64,000 bases of DNA. Source: Cepaea hortensis. Lineage: Eukaryota; Mollusca; Gastropoda; Stylommatophora; Helicidae. A program made the position numbers and the translations under genes. The first letter of the stretch is position 1, and each line of letters opens with the position of its first letter. The stretch spans positions 53,344,299 to 53,408,298 of the forward strand of contig OY992892.1 of the NCBI GenBank assembly GCA_963921405.1, read 5' to 3'. Shown one piece after another: positions 40,416 to 54,020 of the stretch. Under the pieces are notes generated by a model. That model ran no database searches, was not told where the DNA came from, and saw nothing but the letters and a program-made list of their open reading frames with translations.

Positions 40416-41798
40416 AAGAGTTTTATCTTTGCTTTATTGACTACACAAATGTTTTCGATAAAGTAAGACATGTCGACATGATACGTATGCTTGCAGATCT
40501 ACGAAGTGATGGGAAAGGTCTTAGACTTTTAAACAATATATATTGGAAACAACAATCAACCATAAAGATTGATAATGAAGTAGATCACTATCAGCGTATT
40601 AAGAGAATATGTGCGATAGGGACGTGTAACGTCTCCATCATCGTTTTTCCCTATACAGTGAAAAAATTTATAGATATTTAGAAGACGTGATTAATCACGG
40701 TTGGAGGTTGTAACATCAATAACATTAGATGTACAAATGATACAGAATCGACTGCAGACAATGAGCATGATATGCAACATTTAGTACATGCGGTTGCTAA
40801 ACACTGTGAACAACTAGCGTTAGAATTACATTGTAAGAAGAAAGATTATGGTCGTCACTAGAAAGAAAGAAATATCACAATATAATATACAGGTAAATGG
40901 GAATACTCTTAACCAAGTTAATTGGTACAAATATCTTGGAACAGTCATAACATCTCATGGGAGATACTTGAAGAGATTAGAACAAGTCGCCATGGCGAAG
41001 GTAGCCTTTGTCAAGATGGAAAACATACTGACCAATAAAATGATATCAATTTCAACGAGAAAAAGTGTGTTGAGGTTCCACATGGAACCTGCACTTTTGT
41101 ATGGATGTGAAACGTAGATAATGAGCAGACGAGATGAAAAGCACCTAATGACCGTGTAAATCAGCTATCTGTGGAAACTGCAAAGAATACCTTGGCCAGA
41201 CAGAAAAACCAATGACCCAGAGCTACAAGAAACAAATAGAAACCGTAAACTGATTAGAGAATTTAGACGCAGTCAGTCAACAGTTTTTGAACACGTTATG
41301 AGAAGAAATGCTTTTTAGAACTTGGTAACAACTGGCAAGATTGAGGGGAAAAGAACATGGGGAAGGCAGGGAAGTAAATACCTGGATGCTTGGCTAAGTG
41401 GTATGGTCGAGACAAGAACCAGGGCTGATTTACAACTCGGGTGATCGTGTGAAATGGCGAAACATGACCGCCCATGCTTTTTGGCATGGCACATGGTGAT
41501 GATGATAATCCTATTTAATATCTGATAACTCAAAATACAATGTCCTTAACGGGTTTTAGATTCCCAATATATAACTGTTTCCATTAATGTCAACATTGAA
41601 ATATGGCCTATATTCAGTATGTCTTTGTGTGCCTTTCTAATATTTTGCTAACACGATAACTATTCGGTTAATTTCATTTTCCCTAGTTATATTATACTTC
41701 GCAAGTAAGTATGTCATCTATTAGTCTCATTCTACTCTTTCTGTCATTCTTAAACTTGGGAAAGGCTTACTGTTCTGTCTTCAGTTTTATTTTTATTT

Positions 41799-41799
41799 A

Positions 41800-41855
<56 letters not shown>
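41799..41855. repeat. (TG)n microsatellite
   Basis: About 28 TG units. It precedes a SINE on its TA-rich side. Confidence 0.97.
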
Positions 41856-41856
<1 letters not shown>

Positions 41857-41857
41857 C

Positions 41858-42115
41858 GCTAGCTATGAACATTAGCGTAGTCGATACACGTGCTACTACT
41901 TCATGCACTGGGCTGATTTTTGCGTGTGAATTAGCTTTCTCTATTACCATTGTCCCTCGCCATAAGGCCGAACCCGCGCTGACTTCAGAGGTACTTTAAT
42001 TTCCGTCCCCAAGTCAAGGATGAGAGGTTAACCGATCCATATCGGCATCAACACAACGGATGCTTAAGAACGAGCGCTCTTATCAGTTCGGCCATGCTGA
42101 CCAGCTATCTTCCGT
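41858..42115 (-). mobile_element. tRNA-derived SINE, family D, copy 1
   Basis: On the minus strand a tRNA-like head (TGGCCGAACTGATAAGAGCG near 42100) is followed by GATGCCGATATGGATCGG and the body CTCATCCTTGACTTGGGGAC, CTCTGAAGTCAGC, and AAAATCAGCCCAGTGCATGA. A second copy lies at 59.3-59.6 kb in the same orientation. Confidence 0.78.
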
Positions 42116-42174
42116 TTATGGCCTAATATGTTCTATGCCTTTGCCAAAGTGTCATTTTGTAGATTAAATATGTG

Positions 42175-42875
42175 TGACATATGCCTGGGTCATTGACAGT
42201 AAGGTGAGTGACCTGGCTACGAGAAAAACAATCAACCCTGAAAAATAATGGGGCGGGTGTGAGTGGAAACCCCCAGGGTGGATGGGGAGAGAGAGTTTAG
42301 TTCTGGGTGAAGTCAGAGGACTTGAGGGCAGTTGATGTTTTAGCGCCGAGCGGATCGGTGGGCTAATACGTGGGAGTTTAGACTGACTGCGGTCAGATCT
42401 TTGGTTGTGTTGTTCTCCCAGTTGTGAATACAGGCTTAAAACCCAGTGGGGGTTGGATAGTTAATGGAGGCCTGAACCCAGAGTGGGTTTATAGTTAGTG
42501 GAGACTAGACCCATGTGTGTGGGTGTATTGTGTGAGGTCCAGCTATGGATAGGAGCTGGATTACCTGTCTTATGGATTTGAGATGAAGCAGGCCGTGAGA
42601 AGACAGTGATGTGTACGTGTTAAATTGTGAGGAGGATATTTATATTCTATGGATTATATTGTGTCTGGATATATAAGGATGTTCCGTTTGTCCGTGTTCT
42701 TTCTGTATTAAAGGATTATGTGCGCCAACTCAATCTTGTTTAATGACTGATGGATGTGTATTACTGGGGTGAGGTGCATTGTGAGACAGTTAGATAGCTC
42801 AATTGACACACCAGGAGCATCGTTACCTAGACAACGACCATCTCACGAAAATTATCATCAAAGAACTTCGTGAGA
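42175..42875 (+). repeat. 5' LTR of element C
   Basis: 701 bp. TATA box TATATAAG at 42670-42677 and ATTAAA polyadenylation-like signal at 42707-42712. Confidence 0.93.
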
Positions 42876-45231
<2,356 letters not shown>

Positions 45232-47207
45232 ATGCCTACGTTAATGGAATATATTGAAGCAGGTGAAAGGTTAGGCCTGAAGGGTAAAGAGTTACAGGAG
45301 TATGCAGAAGCAAAAGAACAAAAACAAGCTGAAAGAGAGGAGAGGCATAATGAACGCGAGGCAAAACGCCTACAGGAAGAAAAGGTAGCTGAAGCCAAGC
45401 GTCTACAGGACGAGAGAGAGACACACAAGTCAAGTTAGCTGAAATGGAAGCCAGGCGTCTACAGGAAGAGAGAGAGACACAAATGAAAATAGAAATTGAG
45501 AAAGAAAAGCTCAAAAGGGAAACTGAAATTGAGTTAAGAAAATTAGAACTATCTTCGAAGGGTCAAAGTGAGGAAAGCAGAAGACCTTCGCAGTCGTCAC
45601 AACGATTGAAATTGCCATACTTTACGGACCAAGACAACTTGGAATCTTATTTGTCGAGATTCTACGCATCAGTGAAAGTGTTAGGCATCCCAGAAGGCGA
45701 GTATGCGATTAGACTGGGCGAGTATTTAACGGGTAAGGCCCTAGATACAATGTTTAATTTACCTGTGGAAGAAAGAAACAACTACACTATTTTGCGGCAA
45801 CGTTTGTTAACAAAGTTCCAACTAACTGAGCATGGCTATAGAACAAGGTTTAGACACTTAGGACCAGAGACAAATCAAGATTTCACAGATTTTAACACAG
45901 TTAAGAATACATTTAACAAATGGATGGAGCTTGCAGAGGTAGGAAAAGCTTTTAATAAATTAGTGGATTTAGTGTTAAGAGACAAAGTTTTATCTGCATG
46001 CAATACAAACTTAGTAGCTTTCTTTGAGGAACGTAAGCCAAAGGACATAGACACAATGTCACAGTTAGGGCAAAACTACATGACTGCACATCCAAACAGT
46101 TCTATTGGTAGACTAATGAGTGAGGAAATAGTCTGTGCAGCGTACACTAAACAGGACCTGAATCCAGTTATTAGACCAAGATCGAAAAGTGTGGATTCAG
46201 CACAGAAGTATGAACAACAAGAGTCTCAAGATAATGGTTCCCGTGGCAACCATTTTGGTAGAGCAGGACGGTACCCATACAAAAGGGGGAATTTCCAGAG
46301 GTGTCCAAATAGTTATGCCGGATGCTGGAATTGTGGGAGCTGGAGACACAAGGCAGCACAGTGTGACGTGCAACCAGCCAGTGGGCCAAAAAATAATAGG
46401 AGGAAGGACATTATTTGCTTCACATGTGGCGGGACAGGGCATGTTAGCGTTGAGTGTACGATGGGAAAAACAGAGCACTCTAATGCAGCGCAAGTAATTG
46501 AGACGCTTAACATCGAGAATTGTAGTGGATGCAAACCTCTATTTGAAAAAGACGGTCAGCCAGTCTTAATATGCGGTCACACAGTGAAAGCAGGATCAGC
46601 AGTGCACGAAGGAGGAAGTCTAAAGCTGCATCAGGGATTCGTCAAGGATAGACCAGCGTTAACAATTAGGGATTCCGGATGTACGTCTATCGGGGTTAGG
46701 AAAACTTTAATACATCCTTCGGATTATACAGGGGAAAAGATTAGGTCCATTACATTTAATGGGACAGTAGAATTCTACCCATTAGCCGTGATAGCAATAA
46801 AAACACCATATATCACAGGAAGAGTGGTAGCGTGTGTTCTAGACTCACCAGTGGCAGATTTGATCATCGGAAACGTGCCAGGAGTTAAAGATTGCACAGA
46901 AGAAGAAGTAGTTTATTGGGACCAGAAACATAGTTTAAGTAGTAGCGAGGTAGGTACCAAAAGAAAACCTAAATTAGAGAGTATAGCTGAAGAAAAAGAG
47001 GCACTTGAAGTAGACACAGAGGACAGGGAGAGTACAGCTGAGCAGGTGAGAATGGATCTCAAACATAGCGTTAGTGACTCCCAGAGACAAGATGATACGA
47101 TAGACAAATGTTTCCAAGGGTGTAGCAAAGTGAGACATAGGCAATCAAAGAAGGGTAGATGGTGCTTCGAAAGGAAGAATAATGTTCTCACTCGCCGGTT
47201 TTCATAG
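45232..47207 (+). pseudogene. gag-pro: Gag-protease of element C, one 2-nt slippage and a terminal nonsense codon
   Basis: Starts MPTLMEYIEAGERLGLKG, matching the N-termini of elements A and B; the upstream in-frame ATG at 45196 is not conserved. A charged coiled coil follows, with repeated EAKRLQEE units. Near 45421 an extra CA (acacac where the next repeat unit has acaca) shifts the frame, which resumes at about 45430. Then the capsid region, SCAN-like half (GYRTRFRHLGPETNQDF...LRDKVLSACNTNLVAFFEE), two CCHC knuckles (CWNCGSWRHKAAQC and CFTCGGTGHVSVEC), the extra CSGC...VLICGH box, protease IRDSGCTSIGV and DLIIGNVPGV. It stops at TAG (47205-47207) just before integrase. Confidence 0.9.
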
Positions 47208-47603
47208 GGTGGAACTGCACGTGGGCAAGTAGTGGTACCCTTAGCACGTAGAGACCGAGATACTAGAACAGCTCAGGATAGTGCATGTGCAGGGCACATA
47301 GGAGTAAGGCGGAAACAGCATAGAGCAGGATGCCAGGTATATTGGCCAGGATTTAATAAAGAGGTCAGACTAAACAGAGACTCCAGTGTAACGGTACAAT
47401 ATGCAGATAGGAAAGTTGAGTCAGGTCAAAAGAGTGTTAACGACATCACTGAACCAGGGTTAGGATTAGCAAACATATGTGTTAAAGATATAGGAAACAT
47501 GAGGCATGGGTATATGAAAGGTAGACACAGCATCGACAGGAATCATAGGTGGAGGTTTGAGGCAAGAAAAGAACCACCTGATATAGGGTCGGTACACAAA
47601 TAG
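47208..47603 (+). pseudogene. Integrase zinc-finger remnant of element C
   Basis: The protease frame continues past the TAG: GGTARGQVVVPLARRD, SACAGHIGVRRKQH, CQVYWPGFNKEVRL. This is the first half of the HHCC integrase zinc finger, placed directly after protease as in A and B. The Cys pair (CxxC) is missing, replaced by unrelated residues (NRDSSVTVQY), so an internal deletion joins here to non-homologous sequence ending at 47603. No DDE core, RT or RNase H is present. Confidence 0.8.
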
Positions 47604-47892
47604 CTTGTGTCTTTTTGAGGATGTTAATAGACCTGCAGATACACAGATATGATGTTTCCTATGATGTATTATTATTGTGTGGTGTATTAGTTCATGCATT
47701 GGTACACAAGATAGAAAGTTGGTTGTATTGATGTTTTGGGAATATGGGAGTGTACTATGAGCATTCGAGGTATTATTTAGTGTGGTAGCTAGAGTAAGGT
47801 GGAGCCATACTTAGGGCTACCCAGGCAATATGTCTGGGTCACATATTTGATAAGTATTAGTCTCCCAACATTTGAAAACGATGTTTTCTTTT

Positions 47893-47907
47893 AAGGGGGG
47901 GGGATAA
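47893..47907 (+). promoter_or_regulatory. Polypurine tract, element C
   Basis: AAGGGGGGGGGATAA ends at the base before the 3' LTR. Confidence 0.85.
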
Positions 47908-48608
47908 TGACATATGCCTGGGTCATTGACAGTAAGGTGAGTGACCTGGCTACGAGAAAAACAATCAACCCTGAGAAATAATGGGGCGGGTGTGAGTGGA
48001 AACCCCCAGAGTGGACGGGGAGAGAGAGTTTAGTTCTGGGTGAAGTCAGAGGACTTGAGGGCAGTTGATGTTTTAGCGCCGAGCGGATCGGTGGGCTAAT
48101 ATGTGGGAGTTTAGACTGACTGCGGTCAGATCTTTGGTTGTGTTGTTCTCCCAGTTGTGAATACAGGCTTAAAACCCAGTGGAGGTTGAATAGTTAATGG
48201 AGGCCTGAACCCAGAGTGGGTTTATAGTTAGTGGAAACTAGACCCATGTGTGTGGGTGTATTGTGTGAGGTCCAACTATGGATAGGAGCTGGATTACCTG
48301 TCTTATGGATTTGAGATGAAGCAGGCCGTGAGAAGACAGTGATGTGTACGTGTTAAATTGTGAGGAGGATATTTATATTCTATGGATTATATTGTGTCTG
48401 GATATATAAGGATGTTCCGTTTGTCCGTGTTCTTTCTGTATTAAAGGATTATGTGTGCCAACTCAATCTTGTTTAATGACTGATGGATGTGTATTACTGG
48501 GGTGAGGTGCATTGTGAGACAGTTAGATAGCTCAATTGACACACCAGGAGCATCGTTACCTAGACAACGACCTTCTCACGAAACTTATCATCAAAGAACT
48601 TCGTGAGA
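47908..48608 (+). repeat. 3' LTR of element C
   Basis: 701 bp, about 98% identical to 42175-42875. TATATAAG at 48403-48410. Confidence 0.93.
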
Positions 48609-48613
48609 ATGTG

Positions 48614-49079
48614 TTTTGACAAATTATTTATCGTTGAATTTATCATTATATTTGTTTGATTTCATACCGATTTGCATTCTTCTAAATCGGCTTTTGTTCT
48701 GCAGTATCTGTTATTATTAAGTGCCTATTTTCTTTCTGATCGTCAATACATTGAGGTGTCCACCAGTGAGTTATATTATTTGTCCTATCTTTTCGTTCTT
48801 TCATTCCACGATTTGAGTGTATGTGCCGAGGGTATACGAGAATTGAATGGTCATGAAAGTTGTTTAGGAATGTCTTCCGTGATACTGTCGGAGTCTGTAA
48901 TTAGGGGTAGTGAACGCAGTTTCACAATCATGACATATCGGGTTCGATGTCAGTCGCCCCCAATTTTGGGACTGATTTTCACAATGGTATGAGCGTGTGT
49001 CGTTCAGCAACCAATGGAAAACTAATTAAAGTAACATCTCCAGGAAAAACTACAAACAGCCAATATATGCTGGAGTCGA
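48614..49079. other. No recognisable feature
   Basis: Sequence between element C and a LINE end; a 106-codon plus frame (48672-48992) resembles nothing I know. Confidence 0.4.
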
Positions 49080-50055
49080 TTGCGACGTCCTGTAAAGGAC
49101 ATGCAGCAAACTAACTATGTAATCATCAAGTGCCCTGCTGGCTGGCGTAGGCGTTCATGGCTCTCCACAGATCTCGGTCTTTGGTTTTCTGGATTAACTC
49201 TGCTGCTGATATTCCTCTGTGCCGCCGTCTCAATCCATCTAGCATCTTTTATCTTGGTCTGCCTCTGCCTCTCTTCCCCTCGATCTTTCCAGTTGTTACG
49301 ATGTTCTCCAATGCCTCTCTTCTCATTACATGACCAAAAAAAGCTGTTTATCTCTTTCTTATTGTTGTATATAGTGTTCTAGTTTCTTTAGCCTGTTTCA
49401 GGCAGTCGTTGTTAGTTACTTTGGCAGTCCAAGGAATTCGCAGCATTCGTCTCAGGAACCACATCTCTGTTGCTTCTAATTTCTTCTTAATTTGTTCATT
49501 TACATTCCAAGATTCACTGTCATACAGCAAAACTGGTTCTACATAGCATTTCAGCACTTTCTTTCTTACACTCAGTGATAGTGACCTATTGCACAAGATA
49601 CTCTTCATTTTCTGAAATGCGGCCTTTGCTTGCCCTCATCTGCTCTTAATCTTTGTTGTACATCTTCCATCTGATGTTATAAATGTCCCTAGGTATCTAA
49701 AATTATCCACTTGGTTAAGAATTTTTCCTTCTATTTCTATGTTACATTTTGGTGTCACCATTTTCTTTGATATCACAATTGTTACCGTTTTCTTGATATT
49801 CATGGAGAGTTCTTTCCTTGCACTCTCAGTTACTACAGTGTCCAACAATTGTTGTAGGTCTGTTGATTTATCTGCCACCAATACTGTGTCATCTGCATAG
49901 CGTATTTTATTTATAGTATAACCTTAGATTAGTATATCTGGCTTTTCTTTGATCTCTCTCATTATTACTTCGCTTTATAGGGAGAAGAGATCTGGTGACA
50001 AGACACATCCATGTCGTACTCCTAGCTTTATGTGTTCGTAGTCACTAGTATTGTA
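49080..50055 (-). pseudogene. RTE-like LINE RT, palm to C-terminus
   Basis: Minus from about 50055: GVRHGCVLSPDLFSL (motif B), NKIRYADDTVLVA (motif C, both catalytic Asp kept, about 49895), ELSMNIKKTVTIVISKK, LNQVDNFRYLGTFITSDGR (thumb), SVRKKVLKCYVEPVLLYDSE, WFLRRMLRIPW, then FFGHVMRREALENIVTTGK and KIEGKRGRGRPR near 49300. It ends at about 49080. Scattered stops and shifts break it into several frames. Same family as the 17.6-41.5 kb LINE. Confidence 0.87.
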
Positions 50056-50061
50056 GTCACT

Positions 50062-51084
50062 AGTAATGTAGTCACTCTAATGTCATCTTTTCTATCAAAC
50101 AGAAAGCAAGTAGTATCACACAATAAATCTCTGTCTCAAACCACTACCTTCAATATTGGAGTACCGCAAGGCTCTATTCTTGGCCCTCTATTAGTTGCCA
50201 TATATATTAACGATCTACCTTTGCATCTTTCGTCGTCCTGCGATCTATTTGCAGATGACTGTACGGTGTACACAAACGCTGAATACTGTATTTTACTGGA
50301 GTCGTCTTTACAACAAGAATTAAATAATGTAGTTAAGTGGAGCTATTCAAACCGTATGCAAATTAACATCACTAAAACAAAAGCAATGTTATTAACAACC
50401 AGACAAAGACTTCAAACTCTAAGCCCACACACATCACTTCAACTTCACATCGATAACATGCCAGTAGAAAGTGTAATTGAGCACAAAACATTAGGCATAA
50501 TCATTGATAGAAATCTAACCTTTAATTCCCATGTTCAAGCGCTCATTAAACAAACAGCGAAAAAAGTCTATCAACTCGCCAAGATTAAAAACTTCCTTGA
50601 TGAGGACACAAGGAAACTATTCTATACTTCTCATATACAGACACACTTTGACTACTGCTCTACAATCTGGGACGGTTGTTCTAATTCAAACACCAAGCGA
50701 CTTTACTCACTACAGAAACGGGCCATGAGTCTAATTTATAGCAAACATTTATCTGACAATCCTAGCCTGTATAAACGCCTTCAGTTACTACCATTCCGCA
50801 AACGCCTGCTTTTCAATAAAGCTAAACTAATTCACAAAATCCTGCATCGGAATGCCCCAAATTACCTTTGGCCTTTGTTTAAATATAATGCTAGACACAG
50901 TAAACGTTTAAATATACTACACATTCCGAAGCCTAGGATTGACTTATACAAAACAAGCTTAACGTACTCTGCATCTCAGCTGTGGAACAATCTTCCACAA
51001 GAAATCAAAGACATCACCAATCCCTATTCATATAATCGCAAATTATTCGAACACTATCTCAATACGGATTACCTTCCCCCTTAA
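50062..51084 (+). pseudogene. CR1/L2-like LINE RT C-terminal part, copy B
   Basis: About 340 codons open to the TAA at 51084. SSFLSNRKQVVSH, motif B GVPQGSILGPLLVAIYINDLP, motif C FADDCTVYT (about 50250), thumb EHKTLGIIIDRNLTFNSHV, YCSTIWDGC and the C-terminus LNTDYLPP, which matches HTDYMPP of copy A. About two thirds of residues look identical to copy A, so these are distinct subfamilies or old relatives. The apparent Met start at 50032 lies in flanking repeats. Confidence 0.9.
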
Positions 51085-51400
51085 TAATTGAGATAATAAT
51101 AATAATAACAAAACCCTAGTATAACAGCCAATCACCTTTTTGTAGGCCAGTATATTCCACATGGCTAATAAGTGTCAGACCATTATCTAATATTACTGTG
51201 TCGTGTAGTTTTGATGTTTGCATTTTGCCAATGCCTTTATAATGCATATCTTTTATATTGTTACTGTACTTTGTTAGCCTTGAATGATGTGTGAATGAAA
51301 AAATGTATGAAAGAGAGTAATAGAAGGGCAGAATGTTAGACGGGCCTGCGTGCCCAATTCTTAACCCTTTGAAAATAAAGTTTGTTCGTTCGTTCGTTCG
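50062..51400 (+). mobile_element. CR1/L2-like LINE, copy B, severely 5'-truncated
   Basis: Begins in RT between motifs A and B and ends with GACGGGCCTGCGTGCCCAAT, GAAAATAAAG and TTCG repeats (51383-51400), identical in layout to copy A. Its 3' UTR is only about 0.3 kb. Just upstream, GTAGTCACTAGTA is repeated two to three times (50037-50080), possibly made during insertion. Confidence 0.92.
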
Positions 51401-51815
51401 TAACTACCCTCTTTATTTCCAATTGTAATTGCTGCTACTTGGTTCCAGTAAATATTCTTTATTATTCTTAAATCTTTCCCATCAATGTTGACATCTTCCA
51501 ACATTTTAATCAGTTCATCATGTTTTACTTTATCAAATGCCTTAGTATAATCTATGAAGCATAAATATATGTCTTTCTGTTTCTCTATTGACCTTTCTAT
51601 TAGTGTCCGTAATGTATATATTGCATTGTTTGTGCCCTTTCCCTCCACAAATCCATACTGTTCTTCACTAATTTCCATTTTTATTTTCTTTCTGGTTCTT
51701 CTCATTATGATTCTGAGCAGAAGCTAAGTGATATGGTTTATGAGGTTAATTGTACGAAAATCTTCACATTCAATTGCTCCTGGTCTTTTTGGTATAGCTA
51801 TAAATACAGATTTCA
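51401..51815 (-). pseudogene. RTE-like LINE RT, finger region
   Basis: Minus from 51815: LKSVFIAIPKRPGAIECEDF, RTINLINHIT, a stop, LLLRIIMRRTRKKIKME, EEQYGFVEGKGTNNAIYTL, KDIYLCFIDYTKAFDKVKHD (motif A, catalytic Asp present), LRIIKNIYWNQVAAITIGNK. It then meets the TTCG tail of the inserted LINE. It continues at about 50055. Identity to the 39.6-40.6 kb copy is high in the same segments. Confidence 0.88.
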
Positions 51816-52939
51816 GCAACTGCTGTAAATAGTAATGTAATAGTATTCGAAAATATATTTACATCATGAGTTTCTTACAGATATCCAGATCTAATTTTCA
51901 GGCCTGTGTGGATAATTTTCCAGTTTACTTAATGCTAATGGAATAAGATTACAGAAGGTTAGAAAAACTTCTTTTGTTCTACTGTTTTTGCCGTGAATCA
52001 TCTCAAAGAGGAGACAAGTGTAGTTTTGAGTGCATCTCTTGTATTTTTGCTTGTAATAACGTCATTTTGATTTTTTTTTTTAAACTCCGCCGCTGATTAA
52101 GCACGACATGAAGCTTCTGGTCATCAAAAGCTGTTCCACGTCCCAGTGTTTCGACCCTTTACCTTCATGGCACTCTCTGGGGGAGGGCCAGACTCCATGT
52201 GTCTTTCTCCTGCCAATCGTTCGAGACGTTCGATCTTTGCGTTGTCCTTGCGTTGTTTTGCGTTGTTCCGTGTTTGTTCCATACCTGCGAAAAATGTCTG
52301 CTCCCAAGTTACACCTCCCACGGCGAGGAGAGCCGTGTGCACCCGGTGCTTCGTGTCCACCTAGCACCTGTGACCGTGGGAAGCCAGCTTCTTTACTGAC
52401 CATTGCTTCTGTTGTCTCAGCGCCAGAGCTTCGCTATGCGTCGACGTTCGCCTTCTTTGTCATGTTCCTTCTTTGTACCCCGTTCATTGCTGATGGAGCC
52501 ACACTCTGGGAAGCCGGCTCTTCCTCTGGGTTACTTGGCTGTGTTGCTCCACCCCTCTCTTGATCTCTGCTGTGGAGTGCAGTCCTTGCAAGACGACTAC
52601 CACCACTGCCTGGACGTTGGACTTCGGTTGACATTAACCTGATTTGTCGACTATTTCCTCGTGACGGGAACAGTCCCGTTCTCAGGTGCACTGCTCTCGC
52701 TCGGAGGAATGGCTACAGAGTCGACACGAGACTCTACTACAAGTTCTAGATCTCAATTGAGAGATTGGTTGGTTTCGATGTTAGTTACCCTTCAGACACA
52801 GACAGAAATGCTAACCATACTACTGCCGAGAATTGCCCCACTCCAGGTTCCGATTGTTCCATAGCCAGCACGATGCCTTTGGGCTGATTCACCAAGTTGT
52901 TTCTAAGCCTTGTTTCTTATGCTTCTCATCTCACAAAAA
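51816..52939. other. No recognisable gene
   Basis: Includes GC-richer DNA at 52080-52870 with overlapping frames on both strands (up to 151 codons). None shows a motif I know; they may be chance frames of an unrecognised repeat. Confidence 0.4.
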
Positions 52940-53170
52940 GAGGAGCTGCTGAAACACTAGAAAATTGTGGAAGTCAAAAGAAATTAAACTAAGCCCCACA
53001 TTTAGAATATTCAGTTCTAGGGTTAAATCCGCACTGATGTATGGATCAGAGATCTGGAAAACAACGAAAACTATTCCAAATAAACTACAAGCATTCACTA
53101 ATTGTCGCCTGCGTAATCTAGAAGAAATAATATGGCGTGACAGAATCACCAATATGGAGATGACGGAGAT

Positions 53171-53836
53171 CATCATCATCGTCATCATCATCAGCTTCCA
53201 CTTTTGCCGTCAAGCGTCATGGGGAGGAATAATTGGTGCACCAGCGCCTGATGGGTGGCATTGGATAGTGTTATTGTACAATGTCTTTGATGTCATCAAT
53301 CCATTTTCTTCCCGGGCGTCATCTTGCTCTCGTAGCAGATCTTCTTTGATCTAGAATCAGTGCTGGTAGCTTATGATGTTGCGTTCTAACTAGATAGGCA
53401 AACAAATTTGGTCTTCTGTCTTTCAATATATGTGGCACAAGATGTTGATCCCACTGTCTGTCTGATAACTTCATTTCTTATTCGGTCTCGGATAGTTAAA
53501 TTGGCAGCTCTCCTCAAGCATTTCATCTAGCAGGTGTTGAGTTTTTTAAGTGTGATTTGGATAATGTCCAAGTTTGACATTAGTAGCATATGGTTGGTGT
53601 GAATATGATATTTATTATCTGCCCTTTTGCGGATATAAGTATGTTTGGATGTTTCAGTATTGGTGATAGATGATATATAAGCGCAGTTGCTTTTTGGACA
53701 TCTGATTTCGATTTCTCTGTCTATTCTGCCATGTTGTATGATCATACTTTCAAGATATGTGAATTCTTTAACTTGTTTCTGGGATGTGCTATTTATCTGT
53801 AAACTTAGTGGACCGGGAGATCTGTTAACTTATACT
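53171..53836 (-). mobile_element. RTE-like LINE F (-) inside LINE E
   Basis: Flanked by perfect GATGACGGAGAT copies (53159-53170 and 53837-53848). The 3' end, at the low coordinate, is a CATCATCATCGTCATC run, i.e. a GAT tail on the minus strand. Coding remnants: DREIEIRCPK, CLRRAANLTIRDRIRNEVIR and RRPGRKWIDDIKDIV. Strongly 5'-truncated. Confidence 0.92.
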
Positions 53837-54020
53837 GATGACGGAGATAACTAGACAAATAACAGTGAACCAGGAGGTAAAGAAAAGACGCTGGTGGTCG
53901 ACATAACATACTATGAAAAAACCTGAGAATATTATAATTAGAAGGGCCTTTGCCTGGGATACACCGGGCAAGAGAAATAGAAAATATAACCTAAAAAAAA
54001 ACATATTAAGTCGCGTGGTG

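Larger units (their letters stand above)
39628..41490 (+). pseudogene. RTE-like LINE reverse transcriptase and C-terminus (with MITE in it)
   Basis: Reads FIAIPKKSRALKCEQHRTIS, THITQILLRIVMQRGMKK, IGLYGFGFAES, MLRTLIERSIEVHK, then the MITE. After it: FYLCFIDYTNVFDKVRH (motif A region), GLRLLNNIYWKQQSTIKIDN, and a decayed motif C where the expected YADD reads CTND (about 40730). Then NWYKYLGTVITSHGR (thumb), TRKSVLRFHMEPALLYGCET, and the C-terminal NLVTTGKIEGKRTWGRQGSK typical of this LINE group. It ends in GGTGATGATGAT (about 41490). Loss of the catalytic Asp pair and several stops show it is ancient relative to its insertions. Confidence 0.87.
17641..41510 (+). mobile_element. RTE-like LINE shattered by at least five nested insertions
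   Basis: One plus-strand LINE whose parts lie at about 17641-18946, 37691-38054, 38463-38611, about 39628-39845 and 40416-41510. Together they make about 3.1 kb, close to a full-length RTE-type element, in endonuclease-to-RT-to-tail order without repetition. Interruptions: an I-like LINE holding two LTR elements (18947-37690), a SINE (38055-38462), an AT array plus unknown DNA (38612-about 39627) and a MITE (39846-40415). The 3' end carries a GATGAT tail. The 5' limit is inferred. Confidence 0.85.
49080..51815 (-). mobile_element. RTE-like LINE (minus), split by a CR1/L2-like LINE
   Basis: Parts 51815-51401 and about 50055-49080 form one RTE-type RT: upstream finger and motif A on the right, motifs B/C, thumb and C-terminus on the left, in correct order. 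The break lies between TIGNKEGS and KLGVRHGCVLSPDLF. It is filled by the plus-strand LINE at 50062-51400. Confidence 0.87.

Noticed and set aside
52108..52691. GC-rich overlapping frames (up to 151 codons) as a host exon
   Set aside because: Open on both strands at similar length with no motif; best explained by base composition.
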